From positions 1,171,204-1,235,203 of the forward strand of contig NZ_KB851200.1 of assembly GCF_000368065.1 (NCBI RefSeq): 64,000 nucleotides of DNA, written 5' to 3'. Positions 45,949 to 54,607 of the stretch are shown here, piece after piece. The translations under genes were made by a program, and so were the position numbers. The DNA is from Acinetobacter seifertii (GTDB lineage: Bacteria; Pseudomonadota; Gammaproteobacteria; Pseudomonadales; Moraxellaceae). The notes beneath the pieces were generated by a model. That model saw nothing but the letters and a program-made list of their open reading frames with translations. It searched no databases and was not told where the DNA came from. Each line of letters begins with the position of its first letter. Position 1 is the first letter of the stretch.

Positions 45949-47730
45949 ATGACGACTTTAAATATATTATTTAAGACAACATCTTTATGTCTGGCAATGG
46001 CTTTATTAGCTGGTTGTAATGATAACAATGACAGTGATTCAAATACATCTGCACCCCGAAGTAACCAGACGGTCGATATTTTAGCTTTTAACGACTTTCA
46101 TGGAAATTTAGAACCACCTAAACGCTATGTTGATGCAACTAACCCAAATGATGCATCTCAGACAGTACGTATTCCCGTTGGTGGTGTGAGTTACTTTGCA
46201 GATGCAATTAAGAAACTTAGAGCTCAAAATCCCAATAATGCTGTTGTTTCAGCGGGCGACTTAATTAGCGCTTCCCCACTGACTTCTTCACTATTTTTAG
46301 ATGAACCTACCATTGATGTCATGAATGATATTCAAATTGACTTTAATGCTGTGGGTAACCATGAGTTTGACCGCGGTACAGATGAGTTACGCCGTTTGCA
46401 AAATGGTGGCTGTAAACAATATACAAGTACAGCACCCTGCCAAATTAATAAAAACTTTAGTGGTGCAAAATTTAACTTCCTTGCCGCCAACGTTGCAATG
46501 AAAAACGATGCAAGCAAAACAATTTTTCCAGCTTATAAAGTCAAAACTTATGGCGGAATTCCAGTTGCATTTATTGGTTTAACACTTAAAGCAACTCCAA
46601 GCATTGTGTCTGCAGCTGGTATAAAAGACGTTGAGTTTCGTGATGAGGCTGATACAGTCAATGCCCTTATTCCTGAACTACAAAAACAAGGCATTCAGGC
46701 TTTTGTGGTGGTTGTCCATGAAGGTGCAGCACCAAGTACTAAGCTTAATCAAAAAACATGTGATGGTTTAAGTGGGCCGATTTTAGGTATTTTAGATCGC
46801 TTAAATCCGGCAGTTGATATTGTTGTTTCAGGGCATACGCATCAATCTTATATTTGTGACTATGCAACTAAAAACCCGGCTAAACCGTTCTTACTGACTT
46901 CCGCTGGCCAATATGGCACGCTGATTACCGATATTAAGATTGAGCTAGATGGTAAAACTGGCGACATTATTAAAAAAGATGCTAAACAAGTTCCGGTTCA
47001 AAGTGAGGCCTATACTTCAGGTACAACCACTGTAAGCCTTACAGATCTTTATCAAAAATTTAGTAAGACACCAAGTATCGAAGCGATTTTAGACAAATAC
47101 CGTCAAGCAGTAACGACTATTTCTGGGCGCGTGGTTGGAACGTCTACTGCCGTTGTGAGCCGTACTCAGGCTGAAAGTGGTGAAAGTCCATTAGGCGATA
47201 TGATTGCTGATGCACAACAAGCCTCTGCTCTTAAAGCAAGCGACCAAGGTTCGGACTTTACACTCATGAACCCAGGTGGTGTACGTGCCGACCTACTGAT
47301 TAACAGCAGTAATCAAATTACCTTTGGTGATATTTTTGCGGTTCAACCTTTTGGTAATTCGATTGTGACGCTGAGCTTAACCGGTAAACAAATTCGAGAT
47401 GTGCTTGAGCAGCAATGGACGGGTGGAAATGCAAGCTCACCTAAAATTTTACAGCCATCTAAAGAGTTAAGTTATCAATATTCAGCAAATACAACTGTTT
47501 CACCGAGAGCAAGCAATATTATGATTGCTGGTTCCCCATTGGTTGACACCAAGGTATACCGTGTAACAGTCAATAGCTTCTTGGCAGATGGTGGTGACAA
47601 CTTTACGGTGTTAAAGGATGGTCAGAACCGTGTTGGTGGCGGTCAAGATATTGATGCCTTTGAGAGCTATGTTGCTAAAAATTCACCACTCATTATTCCG
47701 GCTACTACTCGAATTAAAGTCATCAAATAA
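45949..47730 (+). CDS. 5'-nucleotidase/UshA-family lipoprotein
   Basis: A 593-residue lipoprotein with the lipobox LLAGC (Cys about residue 22). The metallophosphatase domain has DILAFNDFHGN, GDLISAS, GNHEFDRG, VVVVHEGA and SGHTHQS. The 5'-nucleotidase C-terminal domain has MNPGGVRADL and FGDIFAVQPFGN. It hydrolyses nucleotides or nucleotide sugars in the periplasm and scavenges nucleosides and phosphate. There is no clear ribosome-binding site. A terminator follows at 47748. Confidence 0.93.
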   Translation: MTTLNILFKTTSLCLAMALLAGCNDNNDSDSNTSAPRSNQTVDILAFNDFHGNLEPPKRYVDATNPNDASQTVRIPVGGVSYFADAIKKLRAQNPNNAVVSAGDLISASPLTSSLFLDEPTIDVMNDIQIDFNAVGNHEFDRGTDELRRLQNGGCKQYTSTAPCQINKNFSGAKFNFLAANVAMKNDASKTIFPAYKVKTYGGIPVAFIGLTLKATPSIVSAAGIKDVEFRDEADTVNALIPELQKQGIQAFVVVVHEGAAPSTKLNQKTCDGLSGPILGILDRLNPAVDIVVSGHTHQSYICDYATKNPAKPFLLTSAGQYGTLITDIKIELDGKTGDIIKKDAKQVPVQSEAYTSGTTTVSLTDLYQKFSKTPSIEAILDKYRQAVTTISGRVVGTSTAVVSRTQAESGESPLGDMIADAQQASALKASDQGSDFTLMNPGGVRADLLINSSNQITFGDIFAVQPFGNSIVTLSLTGKQIRDVLEQQWTGGNASSPKILQPSKELSYQYSANTTVSPRASNIMIAGSPLVDTKVYRVTVNSFLADGGDNFTVLKDGQNRVGGGQDIDAFESYVAKNSPLIIPATTRIKVIK

Positions 47731-47747
47731 TTTCATTTAATGACGTA

Positions 47748-47779
47748 TAAAGGACAGTACGAAGCTGTCCTTTATTTTT
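47748..47779 (+). terminator. Intrinsic terminator
   Basis: TAAAGGACAG (47748-47757) pairs with CTGTCCTTTA (47765-47774), followed by TTTTTA. Confidence 0.82.
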
Positions 47780-47801
47780 ATATGAAAAGCTAAAAGAGCT
47801 T

Positions 47802-48203
47802 TCATTCAGTATAGAGATTAAGTTCTACACTGCTGATGTCTGCTCCAGTATTTGCAAAAATAATATCCATAACTTCATGCAATAGTTCCTTCACTTTTTC
47901 ATGTTCAAAGCTTGAAGTTTCTGCTGTTTTTAAGCAAATCAGATTACAACTCATTTTGTCTTTTCTGAGCTTATAAATACTTTTACTTTTTCCCAAAAAC
48001 ACTCTTTTGACGAGTTTGCGATTTTCAAACTCAGATAAAATTCGGTAAATGGTGCCTAGTGTAATTTTATATTCATTTTTAATTTGTGCATAAATGCTAT
48101 CCGCACTTAAGCCATGTGGGTTCTGATTTAAAATTTCAAAAACCTGTATTCTCGATTTTTTTATAGGTAATCCATTTAATAATGATTTTGATATTGTCGT
48201 CAT
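47802..48203 (-). CDS. Fur-family regulator with degenerate metal sites
   Basis: A 133-residue Fur-like protein. The winged helix is well kept (RIQVFEILNQNPHGLSADSI, then TLGTIYRILSEFE). The HHHDH metal motif of Fur is replaced by a Lys/Met/Asn segment (KDKMSCNLICLKTAE), and the CxxC zinc site keeps only one Cys. It is the neighbour of the siderophore receptor, in the same orientation. It may be a local regulator that has lost or changed metal sensing (inference). The true Fur is presumably elsewhere. Confidence 0.82.
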   Translation of the reverse strand: MTTISKSLLNGLPIKKSRIQVFEILNQNPHGLSADSIYAQIKNEYKITLGTIYRILSEFENRKLVKRVFLGKSKSIYKLRKDKMSCNLICLKTAETSSFEHEKVKELLHEVMDIIFANTGADISSVELNLYTE

Positions 48204-48296
48204 GTTAATTAACCTTAAAGTTTAGAAATATAGAAATTTTTAAAAATTATTTTGTCTATATTTACTTGAAAATTATGGATGTTTTCTAACTGAAAA

Positions 48297-48332
48297 GCTC
48301 AAAGCCTATTCCCCTATGAATAAGCTTTGAGC
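48297..48332 (-). terminator. Terminator of the siderophore receptor gene
   Basis: GCTCAAAGC (48297-48305) pairs with GCTTTGAGC (48324-48332), with an inner TATTC/GAATA stem. TTTTC follows on the minus strand. Confidence 0.78.
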
Positions 48333-48343
48333 CTAGATTTAAC

Positions 48344-50305
48344 TTAGAAACTATAAGTCGCTTTCACAAAGTAATTGCGGCCATAAAGTTTGGTATTAAA
48401 AGTTTTGTTTTTATCTTCCAAGTCAACATCGGTCAGGTTTTTCACACCGTAGTCCAGTGTTAAACGTGGCGAAATTGGCGAGGTAAACGTAAGGTCATAG
48501 GTCGTATACGCTGGTAACTCCTTAGTTGCAGAGTACATTTGTTTGCCTACATAACTCACGCCTGCATTTACACGAAAGTCTTGAACTGGTGCCCAAGAAA
48601 TAGAGCCATTGGCAAGCCATTCTGGTCGTTCAGTTAAGTCTTTACCTGTAGTTTTGTTTTTCGCATCCAGATAAGTTGCGTTTGCCTTAACGCCTAAATT
48701 GTCAGTGAAATCATATCCACCTGTAAGCTCAACACCTTTCAGTTCTGCGCGGCTCACATTGGTCCAGATTTTTCTAAAATCACCTACTAAACGCGGGTCC
48801 CCATCACTCAAGGTAATTGCTTCAATCAAGTTCTTTACATCGTTTTGGAAAATCGTAACGACAGCATTCCAGTTTGGACGCGTCACAATTAAAGACGCTT
48901 CATAGTTTGTACTTTCTTCTGGCGCTAGGTTTGGATTACCTCGAATGTGGCAACTACCTCCACATGAAATCATCGAGTAGTTAATGTCTAACTGAGCAGG
49001 AGCCGGAACTTTATAAGCTTGTCCCACGCCACCTTTAAGTATGACTCCTTCAGCGAGTTGATATGCTAAATAGGCTTTACCAGTCGTTTTACCATCAAAG
49101 TCATCAAAGTTGTCGTAACGACCACCTAATGTTAAGGTAAGTGCATCATTAATGTGGGTATCGTTTTGCACAAAAATACCGTAGCTTTTTTGCTGATTTT
49201 TTCCAGTGCCGATATAACTTACAACGTCTGTAATTTTCTGGTCTTTATAATCGAAACCAGCAGTCGTGTTATTCATGAGCCAGTCAAAGTTGGCAAAAGC
49301 ACGACCAATTAAATTTTCTTGTTTATAGTGACGGCTTTGCGGCGCATCGTACTCACTGTCATAGTCATAGATTTTAGCTGTTTCTTTACCAATATAAGCT
49401 TCTGTTTTTCCCCAAACCCATTTACCACGGTGAGCAATGCCTACATTGGTTCGCTTCATTTCAGATTCTTGAATAGATGTAGCTGCATCTTGCGTCAGCG
49501 GGCGTTTATCGTTGTTATAACCCAAATCTAAATCTAGAGTTTGCTGATCATTAATATTCCAGCTTAAAGTACCATTTACATTTTTGGTGTCTTTTTCTAC
49601 AAAATATGCACCATCTGGATCTGGCTGGCCTTTTCTATACCACGCATCGCGGTTATAGGCGTCACCTGCCAGAGTAAAACTTAAATTATCGGTTAAACCA
49701 CCATATAGGTTAAATCCATAACGGTACTGGTTTTTACCATCGCCTCGGTCAGCCCGGTTATATTGACCAAAAATAGAACCGTGTAATTGTCCATCTTCTG
49801 CTTTTTTAGTAATTATGTTAATTACACCGCCCATCGCATCTGCGCCATAGAGTGATGGCATAGGCCCACGAATCACTTCAACACGCTCAATGCTATTTAA
49901 AGGAATTGCGCTCCAGTCAAAGTCATTACCTCGCCACATGGCGCCATTAGATGACATGCGTTTACCGTTTAAAAGAATTAAGGTGTAGTTCCCCGAGGTA
50001 TTCAGCATTCCCCGTATAACGATTTTATCTTGACCACTGTTATAGTTATATACCCCTGCTTGTTTTTGTAAAACGTCTGCAAGGCTCAGTGCTGCACTAC
50101 GTTCAATATCTTCACTTGTGATGACACTAATGGATGCGGGTGCTTTATCTACATCTTGTTCTTTTAAAGCAGCAGAAACCACAATGGTTTTAAGTTTTTG
50201 AACAGGTTCATTTGTGCCCTGTTGCTCAATATCTGTATTTGCTTGGACTGCGAATGGAAGCAGTGTTGAGAGGGCGACCACCAGCGCCTTTTTTGTTAAC
50301 GTCAT
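48344..50305 (-). CDS. TonB-dependent siderophore receptor
   Basis: A 653-residue receptor with signal peptide (to VQA), TonB-box-like LKTIVVSAALKEQ, a plug with IERVEVIRGPMPSLYGADAMGGVINIITKK, and a barrel ending in an aromatic residue (KATYSF). The CirA/FepA-like plug fits a catecholate ligand. The start at 50305 follows AAGGACCGAGAA; the frame runs back to 50338 into the Fur box region. It is divergent from the RND gene, with two Fur boxes between them. It should import the product of the adjacent siderophore genes. Confidence 0.93.
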   Translation of the reverse strand: MTLTKKALVVALSTLLPFAVQANTDIEQQGTNEPVQKLKTIVVSAALKEQDVDKAPASISVITSEDIERSAALSLADVLQKQAGVYNYNSGQDKIVIRGMLNTSGNYTLILLNGKRMSSNGAMWRGNDFDWSAIPLNSIERVEVIRGPMPSLYGADAMGGVINIITKKAEDGQLHGSIFGQYNRADRGDGKNQYRYGFNLYGGLTDNLSFTLAGDAYNRDAWYRKGQPDPDGAYFVEKDTKNVNGTLSWNINDQQTLDLDLGYNNDKRPLTQDAATSIQESEMKRTNVGIAHRGKWVWGKTEAYIGKETAKIYDYDSEYDAPQSRHYKQENLIGRAFANFDWLMNNTTAGFDYKDQKITDVVSYIGTGKNQQKSYGIFVQNDTHINDALTLTLGGRYDNFDDFDGKTTGKAYLAYQLAEGVILKGGVGQAYKVPAPAQLDINYSMISCGGSCHIRGNPNLAPEESTNYEASLIVTRPNWNAVVTIFQNDVKNLIEAITLSDGDPRLVGDFRKIWTNVSRAELKGVELTGGYDFTDNLGVKANATYLDAKNKTTGKDLTERPEWLANGSISWAPVQDFRVNAGVSYVGKQMYSATKELPAYTTYDLTFTSPISPRLTLDYGVKNLTDVDLEDKNKTFNTKLYGRNYFVKATYSF

Positions 50306-50342
50306 TTCTCGGTCCTTATATTTTATAACGATTACCATATGA

Positions 50343-50359
50343 TAATTGTTATCATTTAT
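50343..50359. promoter_or_regulatory. Fur box proximal to the receptor
   Basis: The dyad TGATAATTGTTATCA lies just upstream of the receptor start and matches the Fur 7-1-7 pattern. Confidence 0.7.
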
Positions 50360-50421
50360 GATGTGCCGAGCATGATAGGCTCATGACTTTTATTGTTCAA
50401 GATAAAAGTAATTATTATTTA

Positions 50422-50440
50422 TATAATGATAATCATTATT
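50422..50440. promoter_or_regulatory. Fur box between receptor and RND genes
   Basis: The sequence matches the 19-bp Fur consensus GATAATGATAATCATTATC at 17 positions. It can control both divergent genes. Confidence 0.85.
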
Positions 50441-50522
50441 GTTTGTTTGATTTAAAAAAGTTAATATTGCAATTTGGTGTGCCTAAAAACCTATTGAAAA
50501 CAAGCTTAAAGTAGACATAACA

Positions 50523-53500
50523 ATGCTCTCTCGATTTTTTATTTATCACCCCATTTTTGTATCTGTCATTGCCATCACTATTCTTATTTTTGGTTTTTTT
50601 TCTATTCGTGCAATGCCCGTTGAGCGTTATCCAAACTTAGCTCCTCCAAGTGTCACAGTGGTTGCTAATTACCGAGGTGCGTCTGCTGAAACTGTTGAAG
50701 AAAGCGTAACTCAGATTTTAGAACAACAAATCAAAGGACTGGATAACTTACTCTATTTCACATCAAATAGTGAATCTTCAGGAACGGCCAGTATTGATAT
50801 TCATTTTAAAATTGGTACAGATATTGATAAGGCACAACTACAAGTACAAAACCGCATTAACAGTGCATTAAACCGTCTCCCCGAGCAAGTACAACGGCAA
50901 GGGGTAAATATTTGGAAAACCACAGGTGATATGCTGTTAATTGTGGGTCTATACGATGAGACAGGTAAAGCCAGCAATATCGAATTATCGGACTATATGG
51001 TCAATCACTTTGAACAACCTCTCTCGCAACTGCAAGGAATTGGTGAGGTGGATGTGTTTGGTTCAAGTTATGCCATGCGTATTTGGTTAAATCCAAATCA
51101 GCTTAGAAATTATCAACTTATGCCGAGTGATATTGAAAAGGCACTTGAAGACTACAATACCCAAATTGCTGCAGGTTCGATTGGTGCTATGCCTTCGGCT
51201 GCTGATCAGAATATTTATGCCAAAGTCACAGCGGGTTCTCGATTAAAAACAGTCAACGATTTTAAATCGGTTGTGGTTAAAGCCAATGTAGATGGGAGTC
51301 TGGTTTATTTAAAAGATGTAGCGAGAGTCGAGTTAGGTGCCGAAAACTATGAAAGTATTAATACACTAAATGGCTACCCTTCTGCTGGTTTAGGCATTTC
51401 ACTCAGTCCCGATGCGAACGCAATTGAAACCTCTGCTCTAATTAAAGCAAAAATTGAACAGCTCAAGCAGCATCTACCCACTGGATATAAAGTAGTTTAT
51501 CCACGTGACAATACCCCATTTATTGAAGAGTCGATTAAACAAGTCATCATTACTCTGCTTGAAGCTGTGGTGTTGGTCGTCATTGTCATGTATCTCTTTT
51601 TACAAAATTGGCGCGCTACACTTATTCCAACCATTACTGTACCTATTGTGATTTGCGGTACCTTTGTTGTGTTGTATTTGTCTGGAATGAGTATTAATAC
51701 ACTTACCCTGTTTGCACTGGTTCTAGCAATTGGTTTATTGGTTGATGACACGATTGTCGTGGTTGAAAATGTTGAACGGCTTATGCATGAGCAACAATTA
51801 AGTGTTCGGGATGCATGTTTAGCATCGATGCAAGAAATTAGCGGTGCATTGATGGGTATTACCTTGGTACTAACCGCCGTATTTATCCCTATGGCTTTTT
51901 TTAGTGGTTCAACGGGTATGATTTACCGCCAGTTTTCAATCACCCTAGCGGCTGCGATGTTGTTATCTTTATTGGTAGCCATGTTTATTACGCCAGCTTT
52001 GTGTGCTGTCTTACTAAAAAAACAAACTCAACAACCTAAATGGGGACAAAAACTTGAGACTTTGCTTGAAAAAGTTAAAGTTGGTTTTAGTTTTTTAGCA
52101 AAAAGTTTAATCAAATTTAAAGCACTTTCATGTCTTGTAGTGTTAGCTTTAGCTGCTGTTTTAATTGTGATTTATCGTAGTTTGCCGACGAGCTTTATTC
52201 CAAATGAAGATCAAGGTTTGTTGGCTGTGCCTTATAGTTTGCATAACAGTGCTTCTATGAGCCAAACACAAGAAGTAGGTAAACTGGTCAATAACTATTT
52301 CTTTGAACATGAAGCCAAAAATATCAATACCGTCTTAGTAGTTAATGGACAAAATTTTTCGGGAAGCGGTCCAAATTTAGGTATGGCCTTTGTTTCGCTT
52401 AAACATTGGAATGAGCGTAAAGGAGAAGCCAATACGGCGAGTGCTATTCGTGGACGTGCGCAAGATTACTTGCAAAAAAACTTACCAGCCAAAGTTATGG
52501 TGGGTATGCCTGCAAGTGTTTCTGGTTTGGGCCAATCTGATGCTTTAGAACTTTGGCTCAGAGATGTAAATGGTCAAGGACGCGATGAACTCATTAAACA
52601 ATATAAAGCCTTAGAAAAAGATTCTCACAATTACCCTGCGTTTGAAAATTTAAGTCCGCTTGTAGATGAAAATAAGGCTGAAGTTTTTATTCAATTCGAC
52701 CAGAATAAAGCCAAGATATTAGGGATTGATCAACAAGCAATACGTTCAACTTTATCAACTGCTTGGGGTGGAAACTATGTGGGAGATTTTGTTGAAAGAG
52801 GCAAAATTAAACGAATCATTATGCAAGGTGATGCTGAATTTCGCTCTAAACCTGAAGATTTAGCTTATTGGCACGTCCGTAATAATACAGGTGGAATGCT
52901 TTCTCTTGCCCATTTTGGTCAAAGTGAGTGGACTGGTGGTCCAGAAACACTAACAAGATTTATGGGACTTGCTGCAATACAACTTGAAGCAAATGTGAGT
53001 TCTGGCTTTAGCTCAGGTCAGGCAATGCAACAGTTAAGTGATATGGTGAGTAAACAGTCTGGTGTAAATGTCGCATGGAGTGGCCTCTCTTTACAAGAGC
53101 AGCAATCGAGCCAGCAAGCCTTATTTTTATACATTATCTCTATTTTATTTATTTTCTTATGTTTAGCCGCTTTATATGAAAGCTGGAAAGTACCTCTTAT
53201 TATTTTACTAGGACTTCCGCTAGGCATTACGGGAACTATTGTATTTGCTCAAATTTTTAACTTACCAAACGATGTGTATTTCCAAATCGCGTTACTAACG
53301 GGTATTGGTTTGTCTTGTAAAAACGCGATTTTAATTGTGGAGTTCGCAACTAAAGCCATAAAACAAGGTAAAGGCTATGTTACTGCCGCATGTGAGGCTT
53401 TAGCTCTACGCTTACGTCCAATTTTAATGACCTCGCTGGCTTTTGGTGCGGGTGTTATTCCCCTTGTTGTTGCCACAGGTGCTGGTGCAGTGAGTCGCCA

Positions 53501-53672
53501 TGAAATTGGTATGAGTGTATTTGGCAGTGTGATTATAGGAACCGTACTGGTCCCTGTATTTACGGTGTTTTTCTTTGTCTTGGTACATAGTTTACCGACT
53601 TTGCAATGGTCGCTTGGACGGGTTTGGTTTAGACGTGTATCTAAATATAGAAAAGATCATTCCTCTTTATAG
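50523..53672 (+). CDS. RND-family efflux pump inner-membrane subunit, likely siderophore exporter
   Basis: A 1049-residue AcrB-type transporter with 12 membrane segments and two large periplasmic loops. The proton-relay residues are present: tandem Asp in GLLVDDTIVVVENVERLM and the Lys in SCKNAILIVEF. There is no membrane-fusion protein or outer-membrane channel gene beside it, which is unusual because these normally form an operon. Control by Fur and position between the receptor and biosynthesis genes point to export of the siderophore or its precursors, using partners encoded elsewhere (inference). Confidence 0.93.
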   Translation: MLSRFFIYHPIFVSVIAITILIFGFFSIRAMPVERYPNLAPPSVTVVANYRGASAETVEESVTQILEQQIKGLDNLLYFTSNSESSGTASIDIHFKIGTDIDKAQLQVQNRINSALNRLPEQVQRQGVNIWKTTGDMLLIVGLYDETGKASNIELSDYMVNHFEQPLSQLQGIGEVDVFGSSYAMRIWLNPNQLRNYQLMPSDIEKALEDYNTQIAAGSIGAMPSAADQNIYAKVTAGSRLKTVNDFKSVVVKANVDGSLVYLKDVARVELGAENYESINTLNGYPSAGLGISLSPDANAIETSALIKAKIEQLKQHLPTGYKVVYPRDNTPFIEESIKQVIITLLEAVVLVVIVMYLFLQNWRATLIPTITVPIVICGTFVVLYLSGMSINTLTLFALVLAIGLLVDDTIVVVENVERLMHEQQLSVRDACLASMQEISGALMGITLVLTAVFIPMAFFSGSTGMIYRQFSITLAAAMLLSLLVAMFITPALCAVLLKKQTQQPKWGQKLETLLEKVKVGFSFLAKSLIKFKALSCLVVLALAAVLIVIYRSLPTSFIPNEDQGLLAVPYSLHNSASMSQTQEVGKLVNNYFFEHEAKNINTVLVVNGQNFSGSGPNLGMAFVSLKHWNERKGEANTASAIRGRAQDYLQKNLPAKVMVGMPASVSGLGQSDALELWLRDVNGQGRDELIKQYKALEKDSHNYPAFENLSPLVDENKAEVFIQFDQNKAKILGIDQQAIRSTLSTAWGGNYVGDFVERGKIKRIIMQGDAEFRSKPEDLAYWHVRNNTGGMLSLAHFGQSEWTGGPETLTRFMGLAAIQLEANVSSGFSSGQAMQQLSDMVSKQSGVNVAWSGLSLQEQQSSQQALFLYIISILFIFLCLAALYESWKVPLIILLGLPLGITGTIVFAQIFNLPNDVYFQIALLTGIGLSCKNAILIVEFATKAIKQGKGYVTAACEALALRLRPILMTSLAFGAGVIPLVVATGAGAVSRHEIGMSVFGSVIIGTVLVPVFTVFFFVLVHSLPTLQWSLGRVWFRRVSKYRKDHSSL

Positions 53673-53675
53673 AAC

Positions 53676-53706
53676 AAAAAAAGCAGATCAATGATCTGCT
53701 TTTTTA
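53676..53706. terminator. Bidirectional terminator between RND gene and entB
   Basis: AGCAGATC (53682-53689) pairs with GATCTGCT (53693-53700) around a 3-base loop, with A and T runs on both sides. Confidence 0.85.
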
Positions 53707-53716
53707 TTGTTTAAAT

Positions 53717-54589
53717 TTAAGCGACTAGTTTCTCAATCCATACTTCTAATGTAGGTTGTTCTGCTAAATCTTCAAAGCTCACTTGAGCGCCGTAAGCCTG
53801 CCATTTACCCACTAAAGTCATTAGGCGAACTGAATCAAGCCCAAGCATGAGTAAATCATCATTTAACCGAATGTCCGAAGCTGGAATCTGTAGTTGCTCA
53901 CTTACCGCTTGAACAATCCCTGCTTGGGTTAATGGCGAGGCTGCTTGTTCAAGTGTCCAAGCACGAGTCACTTGCTGGGTGGTCATGACTTGAGCGCAAC
54001 GTGTACTTGCATATTTTAATGCCATGTCGTGTTCTTCACGGCTAAAGTCAGCGAGTGCATCACCACATAAAAATGGTTGTATGTTGAGCATGAAGGCTTC
54101 TGCGGCACTCATGAGGCAGCCAATATGAGCATAAACACCACAAATAATGAGCTGATCACGACCTGACTCACGCATAAGTTGTTCAAGTGGTGAAAACTTA
54201 AATGCGCTATAACGCCATTTTGTTAAAACGGTATCATTTTTCTGAGGTGATATTTCCGGCAAAATCTGAGTAATATACGGATCATCTTTTAGACCAGTTC
54301 CCCAAAAATCAGTTAATAACTGGCGATGTTCAGGTGTCTGGTTACCGGGCTGTGCAGTATAGACGACAGGGATATTAAACTTACGCGCAGTTTCAATCAG
54401 TTCTTTGGTATTTTTAATGAGCTCTGGAATAGGTGCTTGAGTTTGATCATAAAAGTCTAAAAAATACTGCTGCATATCGTGCACTAATAAAACGGCGCGA
54501 TTAGTATGTAACTGCCAATGGGTTTTATTAGGTGTAAACTCATGGGCTTGAGGCATACTGTAACTGGCAATTTTGGGAATACTCATCAA
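53717..54589 (-). CDS. entB: Isochorismatase with aryl carrier domain
   Basis: A 290-residue EntB-type bifunctional protein. Residues 1 to about 205 form the isochorismatase domain (LLVHDMQQYFLDFYD with the catalytic Asp, TKWRYSAF, ICGVYAHIGC). The C-terminal aryl carrier domain has the phosphopantetheine site LGLDSVRLM (Ser about residue 250). It makes 2,3-dihydro-2,3-dihydroxybenzoate and carries the activated DHB to the NRPS. It is the last gene of the entA-C-E-B operon. Confidence 0.95.
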   Translation of the reverse strand: MMSIPKIASYSMPQAHEFTPNKTHWQLHTNRAVLLVHDMQQYFLDFYDQTQAPIPELIKNTKELIETARKFNIPVVYTAQPGNQTPEHRQLLTDFWGTGLKDDPYITQILPEISPQKNDTVLTKWRYSAFKFSPLEQLMRESGRDQLIICGVYAHIGCLMSAAEAFMLNIQPFLCGDALADFSREEHDMALKYASTRCAQVMTTQQVTRAWTLEQAASPLTQAGIVQAVSEQLQIPASDIRLNDDLLMLGLDSVRLMTLVGKWQAYGAQVSFEDLAEQPTLEVWIEKLVA

Positions 54590-54607
54590 ATTTTTCCTTT
54601 TTTATCT

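Noticed and set aside
50306..50338. Extended start of the siderophore receptor
   Set aside because: It would place residues before the signal peptide; the ATG at 50305 follows a proper ribosome-binding site.
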